A DNA stretch of 64,000 nucleotides from Bolinopsis microptera (taxonomy: Eukaryota; Ctenophora; Tentaculata; Lobata; Bolinopsidae). Below the pieces are notes generated by a model that was given only the letters and a program-made list of their open reading frames with translations, ran no database searches and was not told where the DNA came from. A program made the position numbers and the translations under genes. The DNA is taken from positions 14,012,445 through 14,076,444 of the forward strand of contig NC_087079.1 in the NCBI RefSeq assembly GCF_026151205.1, written 5' to 3'. Shown in pieces: positions 26,727-37,895 of this stretch. Within the stretch, counting starts at the first letter, position 1, and every line of letters starts with the position of its first letter.

Positions 26727-29656
26727 CTACCAAAAAGAACCCGAGGAAGCATTTGATGGGCCGGGTCTAACATCCTCCATCTCCACACGTTCTACATTTT
26801 CTACTGGAGCTAAGTTTTCCTCCCCGTACACACTCCCAGAGAAATGATTCCGAGTACTGTTCCGCCCCGGACTACTCCCCGCATCTGGCGTATCCTGATT
26901 AATGTTCCTGTCTGGAGATCGCTGTGCCCGGATGGGGGGCCTTGTCCGCTGGCAGCAAATCAAAAAGCAGCTGCGCACGGAACGGCCGAATCGGTTGTTG
27001 CCGTTGAGAACAATGTAGAATGCAGTTAGGGTTGTTATCATTATGGGAACTACTATCCAGATCATAAATACCGTCCCTGAAAATACGTACGTCAAACTCA
27101 AAGGGTTGTTTTGGATTTAATTTGTAATTGTATTTATTTTATTCTCATTTGTTACACTTATAAATTCGTTTTTCTTTGCGACCAGCAATTCATGTATTTT
27201 ATTGATATGCCTGGAAATGACGCGTTCACACGTTAGAGTTGCCCAACTTTGACATTGAAAGCAAAATGTTCTGAAACTCGACCATGCATGTCAATTAGTC
27301 AATAGTTTAACCACCCACTACTAAATTTACCGTCAGAAAACTGTCGAGGATATTCTGAACATTCTGCAGCAATGAGACATAATTTTGAAATTTGACTTAT
27401 TTCACTTCAGGGACGGTATTTTGACAGATAACGTTTACTAAGCACCAAGAGAATGGTGCTTATATGAACATGCATATAATAATTATTTCTGTAATTTAAC
27501 TGTCAGCCGTGCTTCAATTCACCTGTATTGATTTCAAAGCCGTGGTGAATCGTCCCATTACCTGAAAGTTATGAAGATAATACATGCGTTTGGACCTCAC
27601 TTACAAAATGAATATCAGATATAGTATATACGGGGGGGGGGGGGGGGGGGGGGGGGGGTGGGTGAAGTCAAATTTCAATGGATTGTGATATAAGTAATAT
27701 AAAATAACCTAGTTTAAAATAAGTTATTAGAAGGACTTACTGCAAACAGAGTCCGCGTCCAACTCTATGATCTTCTGGCCTCTGAGAGCAACAGGACCAA
27801 TACATGTTACAGACTTTATATCCTTAACCATGTGCATGTTACTGAAAAATAGGATAATCTTAATATACGGGATATGTTTATTGCAGGCAGTATTATAAAT
27901 ATTACCTTTTAAATGCTATCCGGCCTAAGAAGCTTCTGACAAATCCGAATAATGGTCATATCCAACGGTTCTATATTAGAAATGGATCAAAATCATATAA
28001 CCCAATACGTTTACATGCCTAAGTATATTTTACAGACATTTTATAAATTAATAATTATTAACTAGAAGTAGGAGTACAAAACCTACCCAAAGAGCCAGTT
28101 CCTAAAGGAACAGATGCTAGCTTCACAAACATAAGGGTTGTTCCCAAGCTTAATCTCTGTTAACGATTTGAGATGCTTTAGAGCGTCAGGGTCGATGTTA
28201 CTGATATCATTATGCGATAAATCCCTGAAATAAAACTCAGAGTCAAGAAAAAGAGAGACAGAAAAGAATTATAAATTCCGTCGTAACTTACGGAATTTGA
28301 TAGAATCCAAAAATCAAGCATTCGAATGGTTCATAAAGAAAGGTGACTAACGCCAAATATAATTGAAATGAAGAACGTAGGCCTTAATTTCTTTCCGATC
28401 TAAGGTAATATTTTCTAGAAGATATTGATCTTCACTTACAGTTTCATGAGAAGTCGTTGACTCTTGAACCTCTCCTCCCCTATCGTCTTAATCTTGTTGT
28501 TACTTAAGTTCCTGAGAATGTTTGATTTACTTCGATATCTTTTAAATGTTTACAACTTTTCCCATAAACTTCTCCATCATGATTATCAGATGACAAGTTG
28601 ATAATGCATTGTCTTTTAATAATATCGATATTTGATAAAAACAAAAGAGGGTAAATCTTGGCAACTTGTCAAGCTGGATTGCAATCCCTCAATAGATTTA
28701 AATTAAGAGAGTTTAGTAACGTTAGTCACATATAATACACACAATGTGTTGGTATCGTATGTTATAAAATTATAAAATTATCATAAACTTATTCAATTGT
28801 AGCTCCCGCTGAACCTATTATAATATATATTATATCTATAATATATTATATAATATATAATATAAGGATAATTCTAGGTGTATAAATTTTGAATTATGAG
28901 GAAACTCAGTGTAAGATATTACGTAAAACACCCAGTAAGTTAGTTGTAGTGTTAAACACAACAATCGTGTAAGGCAATGTTAAATACTAAGCTGTTGGAT
29001 AATTCAACCTGAGAGTACGTTAAGGCTGGAAATTTGCCGAATTGTTCAGCTTAATTGTAGTGTCTTTTGTCTCCAAATTTGCTGCATATAAAAAGTTTTG
29101 TGCAGGTGCGGAATAATCGCACTATTTACAAATTATTACCGCACGTACGTCCTACATGTTATGTTGCCTCTGTAGCCAAATTATGTAAACTTTAAATCAA
29201 TATAATAAATTATGTAAAATAATATTCGACAAACTTACAATATGCTTGTGACATTGGTCCCTTCAGGAGGTTTGGTAAGACTTTTGTTGGAATAGTCCAG
29301 ACAGTATCGATAATCACCAAGCAGTGTACCGCAGCTTAAATCATCATAACTGCTGACCTTTGTCTCTGCGAAACACGCATAAATTAATATAGATATGTAT
29401 TAAGTTATTCGAATATATTAGATGGACTAAATAAAATTTAAATTCTAAAGATTGTTCGATCAGATTAGTTGACCGATCGATTAAAACTATTAGGTTAACT
29501 TAGGTATCCATATTGGGGTGAAACCATCACAAAGGAGATCACTGAATTTATATTGCACACAAGGTACACCACACGTTAATTATTACCTGTTTGGATGACT
29601 TGTAGAAAAAGAGGGAGAATAATGGTAGTAAGTAGTGTCGTCCTCACATTCTGCAT
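26727..29656 (-). CDS. Single-pass LRR receptor-like protein (seven exons)
   Basis: Exons in transcript order: 29656-29587, 29365-29239, 28511-28440, 28224-28087, 27841-27741, 27561-27523, 27076-26727. All junctions are GT-AG with matching phases (1,2,2,2,1,1), giving 298 residues. Exon 1 encodes a signal peptide (MQNVRTTLLTTIILPLFLQV). Exon 2 gives a Cys-containing LRRNT cap (SCGTLLGDYRYC) and the first repeat. Exons 3-4 encode LRRs (LNLSNNKIKTI, LDLSHNDISNIDPDAL) and the LRRCT start (NNPYVCEASICSFRNWLF). Exon 5 completes the cap with two cysteines. Exon 6 is a short stalk. Exon 7 holds the TM helix (VFMIWIVVPIMITTLTAFYI), a Cys/Arg-rich juxtamembrane motif and a tail of about 90 residues with Pro/Ser/Glu. 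With only two or three repeats it is small for this class. Adhesion or recognition is inferred from architecture; the ligand is unknown. Confidence 0.82.
27631..27658. repeat. Poly-G tract in an LRR-gene intron
   Basis: A run of about 28 G, antisense to the gene. The count may be unreliable because long homopolymers are assembly-sensitive. Confidence 0.8.
28805..28865. repeat. AT-rich microsatellite and palindrome
   Basis: Interleaved tataatatat motifs form a self-complementary tract in intron 2 of the LRR gene. Confidence 0.7.
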
Positions 29657-32656
29657 GTTACGTAACCAGCATCATATACTTAACTTAAAATAGAAGTTTT
29701 ATTATAGGGTATTTTAATTTATAATTATTAACTTAAATATCAACTCAATTAACTTAATGTTACGTATCCAGCATGATGAACTTAATATATAAAGATATTA
29801 TACGTTTGTTGGAGCATGAACGTTTTCAACAATTGACAGCGATTCACAAATTCGAACGATTATTACAACAAGTTGATTGGCAAATTGATTTCAGAATGGT
29901 AGCATCAACACAAGTTTCTATAACCAAAATGATTCCTGCTCCCACTCATCATTTTCGTGCGTAACATCATGGTGATTCTTGAGACCGAGCGTGCTAATCA
30001 CTCTACAGTTGAGTGTCTTCGAGATTTTTCTGACAGTTAAAATCTACCTGATTCGATGTATTTTCGAACGCTGATTCCAAATCACCCCACATGACATAGG
30101 GTTAAAACCTAAAATGCTCCTCTAGCGAGAAATCGGCGAAAAGCTGTCTCTATCACGTGATATTACCATATAATAAGGAAGTTGGACTACCTTAGGGTTA
30201 GGGTTTCAGCATATGCTTCAGTTAGGGACTGGGTTATGGTTAGGGTTGGGATCAGATTAGAGAGTTAGGGTTTCGAATAGTCATTCAGAGCCACCTAGAG
30301 GACGTGTTAAAAAAGTCACGTGACAGTCGAGTGATTAATCATCATCCTTTTAAGACGTTAGTGCCGATTTTACTTCTGAGGAATTCCCCAAACCAAACCA
30401 AGTTATCAAACGACAGTTTAAAATCAACTCGGTATAACCCACTGAAACGAGTCGGTCACAGTATATCACCTTACATATAAGGATAAATAAGCGTAAATAT
30501 TGATAATCTCAAAATCTAATATTTGATCGCTAGACGAAACGATTACTAAGTTGACAAACTAACCAACGTACTACCTTGTTTTGGATATGAACCTCATATC
30601 CCCGATATTAATCAGAAAAATCGTCAAAGTAATTTCAAATATGTCAAGTCGAGACAATTCAAGGTTAATTATTAAAATCTTATTAATCAAGATATTTCAC
30701 ATGTACATTGTACGTGTGTGTTGGGTAACCTGGGTAAACTTGGCCGTCAAATGGATTGGGAGGGTTGTGAAGACAAAACGAGCAAAGAACTTCACGTTAA
30801 AGAGTTGACTGGTATTATTACAGTCAACAGTTTAGTCAAGTTGATGCTTATCAAAAACGTTGCACGCGAATCAGCGTTTCAATAGTCAAATAAAATTCAT
30901 CGTACTCGTACGTTGATGTACTGGCTGCTGCTTCACTTAGCATGCTCGCATAAATACTTTTAAGGTCAAGATTGGTTATTATGAAGCCATTAAAGCAGGA
31001 ATCAGCCAGAGAGAATTATACTGTTTCAAGGAGGAACGCACAAAATATACCATTAGCTGATTAGCTGATAAGCTAATTAAACTTAAAGCTGCATTATACG
31101 ATATTATACTCTATGCAAATTGCAAATTCATCCTCATCCCTGGTCTCGCTAAATTGTTCAGGCGGTTTATTTATTAATTTTGCTCTGATATTAGATCAGG
31201 AGAGACGTATTATATATGAACAAACTGGCTTAAACGCCAATTTAGCCATAATATAAACAGTACATACAATGTCGCAATAATTGGTGACTCAGCTGCACCT
31301 TGATAATTGACATTAAAACCAGATAATCTAAGTCAATGTCCAGTAAACGACTGGGGCGGGGAATGACCAAATTCGGTCGGGACTGGAAGTGACCGGGCAA
31401 GGATTTCAGTTGGATAATTGAAATTGTATTCATGTAATCATGATGGTTAACACAATTTTCTATGTTTGAGGCACATTATGCAATGTATCCTTTAAAGTTC
31501 AGGTAACTGATCAGTTTTGAATTGAACGTAAATATGAATTGCAGTATCAAAGCAGTATATTTAAAATTTATTGGGCTGTAATCAAAATGTTATAAGTCAA
31601 CTGTTTAACTTATAATTCCTAGCAAAAATTGTAAATTGGCGGGAAAAATACTTCCCCCGGCGTTGGGAATCCCGGTCGTTTACTTGACATGTCAGCGAAT
31701 CAAAGGTAATAAAAAAGTAAGACAAATAAAAGGATTGCCTTCAAAACAACTTAGGACCGTTCAAACTATATAAGGAAAGGGAATATAACTGAATAGGGTT
31801 ATATCCTTCAATAATCCCTTAAATCGAGAATCACGATATTGATAGTCTCTAATTTTATGTAAAATCTTATAAATATTCAAGAGTTTTTGCATATATTTGA
31901 ATATTCATGGTCACGCCCGAACTGTTTAAAGTGATTTAAATTGTATTTATATTATGCAATGCTCGACAAGCTAATCTCATATAAATAGTAAGAAGCAGTA
32001 TTACAACTCACCTGCTAATGTGCTTAAAACATTAATTTGTATTGAGTAACTTGGCTTTTTAACTTTATAAATTCATTGCTATTAAAAATGATTTAAATAA
32101 CCATTATGGAGATGATAATGATTCTCCTGAACATGTTTGATCCTTAAATTATAAAAAACGTTAAAGCAAGTCCTTACTGAAAACAAAATAATCCTTTAAC
32201 CACTACTAGAATGTTGATAAGTGATTTATATATTTATCTTTATTAAAACATTGTCATTTTTTATTTTGATTGGGGACCAGCTTTGCTTACTCGCCAATGT
32301 TTACTTCAAATATATGTTATTACAGATACAAAATTAATGTAAAAAGTAGCACAAAATACTTAATAACTCCAAATCTCTATATGACTGATTAATGATAAAT
32401 GTGATTATAAATCAGGCAATATGTTAAAACTTTAAAAGATAAAATATAAGTTATTATGAACACTGTCATTGAGATGAATGCCAACTAGATGTGCAAGTTA
32501 GAAATTAACTGTGCTAAATAGGCTCTCGGGAATTGTTTAATCCTGTATGATCACTTAAAAAAGCAAAAAACTGAACGTTAAAACATGTTGCAAACACTCA
32601 AGCTAGCAACGCCAACTAAAACCAATTGATTCGCCACAAAATATATTTGACCCATA
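29657..32656. other. Gene-poor region with one MITE
   Basis: This is the presumed promoter flank of the LRR gene (29657-29760), followed by AT-rich DNA. Apart from the MITE at 29990-30348 I see nothing supportable; the open frames of 60-75 codons have no domain. Confidence 0.4.
29990..30348. mobile_element. MITE with degenerate TTAGGG interior, second family
   Basis: The ends are taatcactctacagttgagt and gtcgagtgattaatcatc. The interior includes tcacgtgat, several tagggttaggg-type hexamers (30190-30275) and gtcacgtgacagtc. A close copy lies at 42046-42423 and partial copies at 55430-55530 and 61600-61740. Confidence 0.72.
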
Positions 32657-33540
32657 TCATCCCTCGGCCTTAGTTTCAATCTTATCTCTGCAAAGGATTT
32701 TACCAGCCTTTATGAAAAACACTTTATCCTTCTCTTCTGCCGCTCTATCCTTCATTTCCTTGACTAAGTTTCTTTGAAACTGGCGTTTTTCAGGAGACCG
32801 ATCTGGACAGATGAAAACAGTTTTAAACTTTTCTGTTATCCTCAGATTCTTTAGTGTTGGCAATTCAAGCTGATCAACAACAGTTGAGGTTGATACTTTT
32901 AATTTAACGGGCCGGGCGGTAACTGAATTGTCCTTAGATTTCCTGCCAATTCTGCACGCTTCAACGATCTTCGGTTTTTGTCCAATGTTTTGGAAAACCT
33001 CGCTAACTGTGTTAACAAGTTCGCTATCGCTCCCTTCGGACAGACCAAATACAACGACGTTGCGACTGCGGTCCTCTTCCTCAACAACACGTTTGACTAC
33101 GCTTTTAAGCGTTTCCGAGCTGATGACCAGCTCAGTTGGCTGTAAATTGAGCTATACGTTTGAAATTCGGTTTTAACTGAGTCAAAAACAGATGTCTTAA
33201 CGGTTTTCTTTAATGTTTCAAGTTGTTCAGTCTTACAGTTCGAAAGCTCTGCCTGAACACTGATCAATTGTTCCTGACTCTTTATGAGATTGCTCTGAAT
33301 TAAAATTTACTCGTTCCGAAATTTCTTGACAATGGTCTATAAAAGTATCATTGATCTGAAACGAATCATTTAGATAACGGACTACATCAGGCCTGCAGTC
33401 AACTTGTTAATGTCCCCACCGTTATTCTCACCGATTTTGACATTAGGTTTCTTCAACTCCATTCTGAAATCTTTGCTCCATTCTAACGTATCCGTCAACA
33501 CCACATCAATCTCATTAAGTAATTCACTTTGCATTTTATA
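32657..33540 (-). pseudogene. LINE ORF1-like relic with RRM-like region
   Basis: The minus-strand frame from about 33165 to 32657 is open and encodes RSRNVVVFGLSEGSDSEL, a downstream RIGRK...RPVKLKVS block and FKTVFICPDRSPEKRQFQRN. This signature is shared by the nucleic-acid-binding first ORF of many invertebrate LINEs. Upstream (33540-33170) lies a frameshifted coiled-coil-like stretch (TEQLETLKKTVKTSVFDSVK). No ORF2 follows, so it is a truncated relic. Confidence 0.7.
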
Positions 33541-33541
33541 A

Positions 33542-33893
33542 GGCCAGGTAGCACAGTTGGTTAGTACGCCAGCTTTGCAATCGTGAGATTGCGAGTTCGA
33601 ATCCCACTGTCTGCCTGGTCGTGGGGTAAGCGTCGTTGACGTTCAGCTAAGGATCCTGAGTGGTCTATATGCAGCCCCCCGGTCAACTCAGACGAATACT
33701 CGAGAAATTGGGTGTGAGGGTTAAATGAGGAGCTGCACATTGCAGCAAAGTCTCGGGCGAAGAAAGTATGGTACTCACTACCTTAACCGTCACTGGCCAA
33801 ATAAATCCTTCGGCTTCCTGCAACTGGCTGGTTGCACTTGTGTAACAATGTGGCTGTTGGAATAAACCGAAGTAAAATAAGTGTCTTGATAAA
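33542..33893 (+). mobile_element. tRNA-like-headed SINE
   Basis: The head ggccaggtagcacagttgg...gagttcgaatcccac carries pol III A- and B-box-like motifs of a tRNA-derived promoter. The body (gtcgacgttcagctaagg-like, gaggagctgcacattgcagc, ttcggcttcctgcaactggc) ends in aagtgtcttgata. A second copy, inverted, lies at 46842-48275. Mutation in the head argues against a functional tRNA. Confidence 0.82.
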
Positions 33894-35670
33894 AAAATTA
33901 CAAGGTGAGGCTGTAACGGTTAAAACAAGCCGTGTTGGATATTAATTAACATTTAAACAAAGATAAGCTAAAGCGATAACAGAGCTACAATTTAGCAACG
34001 AATGTAAAAGTGTAATATCTGCACTCGATATTACACGTTAAGTCAACTATCAGAAAAGCAGAAATTTATATGTATGAATGAAAAAAAAAGCTGTCAACCC
34101 CAATGAACACAATAATCCAAAAAATAACCCTGACAATAATGAAGTCTGATTAGCTGTTCTCTGGTCGGCTAACGGAAAAAATAAACTCCCTTCCAACCCA
34201 GACCTTTAAATGTATTGCACAAGCACATAATTAGTATCGGCTGGACATTATACGGTCACCTAGGGTTAGTGGTCGGCAAGTGGTTGTTTCTACGACCACT
34301 TCCAATCTAGCACCACTTTCATCTTGGCAATTATAAAAGTATTATAACAACCGCATAGCTATGGCCCGCGAAGTCTTTCTCCGGACGTCCACGACGTGCG
34401 AGCTGGGTGGCGCCCACGGGAGACCGGGAGTATCAGTGAGTTATCTGCGATACTTTCCTGAGGACGGAACTCACCTTTCCATCCTCCACAGCTTTGAAGT
34501 ACAGCAGTTGATCTCGATGATTGGCCAGGAAAATTTAGATTGATTATACATTTCTAGTGGCATCGGGGAGACGAAAAACGGGCTTTTAAACTTTGTAACC
34601 AAACAATATAGAGGGAGGGTGTCATAAAATTAAATACTCAAGTTAGCTACCACTGTAAATTCTTCTGAATTCTGTTGACCAGAGTCAGTTAGGACTTATT
34701 AGGGCTTATTAGGGTAAGATACTGCAGTAAAGTTCAATGTTGATTATATATTCAGGGTGGCAGTGTTCAGGATCTAGAGGGTTAGACATTTCAACAAACG
34801 CCCTAGTGGCTCAGGATAAGGAGACTTCTTATGAAACTCCTTGTTGCAGATTGACGGCTCTTGGTACTGAAAACATTGGACGATATGCTGGCAGTGTCTG
34901 CGGATCTCTGGCTTTAATATTGACCTGACAGTTATGATTCATTCTCAGACTAACTAGATCAGAATTTTCGGGGGATTTATATTCTCTTAAGATCGTCATA
35001 GGTGTAAACTGTAAAGTGTAAAATTCTCACAGAAAGGAAATGACTATAAACTTATTTCCTAGCATTTCAGGACGCAGTGTTCCGAGGATAAATCTTCATT
35101 TTAGTGGCCGTCGCTGAAACCAGGGGCGACACCCAAGTGGAAATATACAGTAATACAAATATTTTAACTAAAAGTCCTGCCTCTTCGGCGTGATTGCAAT
35201 CAGAACTCATAACCGAGAACTCCTCAGGGTTGTTGGCCAGTATTTCAAGACGCAGTGATATTCCGTTGATAAATCTGTGTCATTATAGCTGCCATGACTA
35301 CTGATAAGACGGGAAACACCCAAGTTTGCAAGCAGAACAGCAACAACAGTAGGGCTATTATTTATCAGTATATCATTCCGGTGATAGTTATGAGAAGCAA
35401 TCAGTGACAGATGACCCCAATAGAGAGATCGTTCAAGGGATCCTAATAATTGTATCTCAGATAACAACAGGTCTCAGATTTCAGAAGCAGAGAGAATCTG
35501 TAGGCCATTTACTGAGAAAAATCAACAATAAACTATTACAGGTTAGATGTTTATCTGAGTTCTATATCTTTCGATAGCAACTCCATCTATAAATCTGATT
35601 AGCACGTCATTCTGTATTCCACCAGTACTTGTGATCCTGGTTGCAGCTTTCAACATGTTTTATGGGCCCA
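33894..35670. repeat. Gene-free; segment duplicated at 38.4-38.9 kb
   Basis: Motifs cacagctttgaagt, ttcttctgaattctgttgac, gggcttattagggtaag and attcagggtggcag occur in the same order at 34490-34755 and 38437-38855, so this is an old segmental duplication. A further degenerate internal repeat (ttccgaggataaat / ttccgttgataaat) lies at 35075-35275. No gene supported. Confidence 0.6.
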
Positions 35671-35674
35671 ACAC

Positions 35675-36165
35675 TCAGCTTTCACAGTTTATGACTTCTG
35701 GCCTCCTTGCGATGTCGTAGCAGGTAGACCATTTCTTGTTGTCGCGGGCTAACCAGATTGTATAGGAACATCGAAGAGCGACCAAAGCAGCCTCATTCAG
35801 GGCTTTATTCTTCGTTCTCTTCGCCAATCCAAAGTAGTTGAATAGAGCTGGTACAGTATGGTGCCAGAAGCCCCTACACCCAATCTCTACCGTAAAGAGC
35901 AGAGCTTTCCAACCGCACCCGTCGATGCCAGGAATCAGCTCTCTGTTGTAGCGTGCTTCTTTACGTGCTACTTGGTCACTGAAGTTACTCTCGTCACCAC
36001 AAGTCAGTTCAATCAGAACTACTTCTCTCAAACTATCCGACCATACTACAATGTCGGGTCTCTCCGCAGTGTTGTAGATGTGCTGTGGGAACTGGGCAGG
36101 TAGTGTATCCTCGTCCCATATCAGCTTCCAGTTACTTAGGAATAGCTAAGCTTTATATAGATCCT
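35675..36165 (-). pseudogene. Retroelement-associated PD-(D/E)XK-like domain relic
   Basis: On the minus strand about 36125-35675 encodes PDIVVWSDSLREVVLIELTC followed by a KEARYNRELIPG helix and VEIGCRGFW. This matches the D...E-x-T...K layout of nuclease-fold domains that accompany reverse transcriptases in many invertebrate genomes. The open part is 118 codons. Stops upstream (36290-36165) and the lack of an RT show it is a fragment. Confidence 0.6.
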
Positions 36166-36730
36166 CTATCGGCCGGTGATCAGATTTACCGACCACCCGG
36201 GCAGTATAATAGGTGCTGCTTTGTTAGCATTCCAATCCAGCGAGCAGGTTCTATTGCGGCAACTGTATCCAGTCTCCAGATATGAGTGAGAGGAAATATC
36301 AGGAAACTATTTAACAGAAGCAGTAAGCATTGAAATTCAACGAATGTCGAAGATAAAGACTAGAGGCTCAAATACACGTACCACCAAATAGCTTAAGCTT
36401 GATCAGTAACAAATACACTACCAACAGCCCATTTAACGTGTATCTGTTTAATATCATATATCAATGTTTATCAAATCGCAACGAACAGTCAATGAAAAGT
36501 AAAATTATGAAGAATATAGCATTCTGAAGAATATGACAACGATTAATTTATTTGGACAGTATAACAGATATACTCACACGTATACTACTATAATGTATAT
36601 TGTATATTCATATAATACTGTCAAAAATATGTTAAAACTTGAAACGAGTTCCAGTAAGCTTAACACAGATGTCAAATATTCGCAAAATGTTCGCCTAAAT
36701 ATCAAACTATTCGAAAATACCGCACGTTTT

Positions 36731-36953
36731 TACGTGCGGTATCGACGAGCGGTATCGACGTGCGGTATCGACGTGCGGTATCGACGTGCGGTATCGACGT
36801 GCGGTATCGACGTGCGGTATCGACGTGCGGTATCGACGTGCGGTATCGACGTGCGGTATCGACGTGCGGTATCGACGTGCGGTATCGATAGTGAGGTATC
36901 GACGTGCGGTATCGACGTGCGGTATCGATAGTGAGGTATCGACGTGCGGTATC
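36731..36953. repeat. 13-bp satellite (tatcgacgtgcgg)n
   Basis: About 17 tandem copies, with two variant units gatagtgagg. The 132-codon open frame across it arises because three 13-mers make 13 codons without a stop; I do not regard it as a gene. Confidence 0.92.
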
Positions 36954-37253
36954 TAAAGTAAGCGGTCGATACGTGAACTATAAGCGAGACTGGATAGCTT
37001 CATTCCAGGGAACCGTTTAGATTATAAACGGTTGATCGTTTAAAACTTAAAGCTGTTCAGTGATGGATCATGTTGAATCGCAAGCTTAAAATAGACACAT
37101 TTATTATTAATATCATATCCGGGGTAAAGTTGGATATCGAAGTTTATGGTAAATCAGGATTTCACTATACCACTTCACAATGAAACAGTTCTTGGTTCTC
37201 GAACCTTCTTTTTCTTGAGGAATCATTACAGTAAGGCGCGGGCTGAGAAGAGC

Positions 37254-37495
37254 TACCTTACTCGGGAATATTATGACTGGGATAAAGTGGTGGGTTTTGG
37301 AAAATTCCGCCATATTTTTCCCGGTCATTAATTTTCCCAGTCATAAATTAACCCGCTATAATGTTCCCGAGTAAGGTAAACTAATAGTAATACATTTTGA
37401 TGCTTGGTGGGTTTTGGAACATTCTGCCATATTTTTCCCGGTCATTAATTTTCCCAGTCATAAATTAACCCGCTATAATATTCCCTAGTAAGGTA
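37254..37495. mobile_element. TIR element with tandemly duplicated half
   Basis: taccttactcgggaatatta and its inverse close a short palindromic element at 37254-37375. A segment of about 90 bp (tggtgggttttgga to gtaaggta) is repeated directly at 37406-37495 with few changes. Confidence 0.7.
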
Positions 37496-37789
37496 TTCAA
37501 TATTTCCTTTAACTTAACATCTGTAAAATAACACATCCTACAACCTACGCACTGTGCTCAAATTGTGGCTTAACTGGTGCACGTCAACCGCACTTTAAAT
37601 AGGCTTTAAAAGGGTTCCAATTCGTGCGTCAATCGTGCGTCAAGTGCACCCATCGACAGATTACGAAGTTAGAAATTATAATAGGGAGGCACCTGGCACA
37701 GCTGGTAGTATATTCAAAATAACACATACTAACCCGCTGTCCTTGTTAAGCGTATAATGTTCCTGGCTAGAACAATACATCCATTGACC

Positions 37790-37895
37790 TGATTAGGATT
37801 TACCAACAAATTTCTTGGAAGGTCGGAAGATTCAGTGAACAGTCATTGACCTGATTAGGATTTACCAACAAATTTCTTGGAAGATTCAGTGAATA
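37790..37895. repeat. Tandem duplication of ~50 bp
   Basis: cattgacctgattaggattt and the following accaacaaatttcttggaag occur twice in direct orientation. Confidence 0.8.

Noticed and set aside
33542..33615. Possible tRNA gene at the SINE head
   Set aside because: The A- and B-box motifs are present but the sequence continues into a body shared with a second dispersed copy, so it is a SINE.
36533..36931. 132-codon open frame
   Set aside because: Mostly translation of the 13-bp satellite; no start context or domain.
36731..36953. CRISPR-like array
   Set aside because: Units are contiguous 13-mers without spacers, in an intron-bearing animal genome; it is a satellite.
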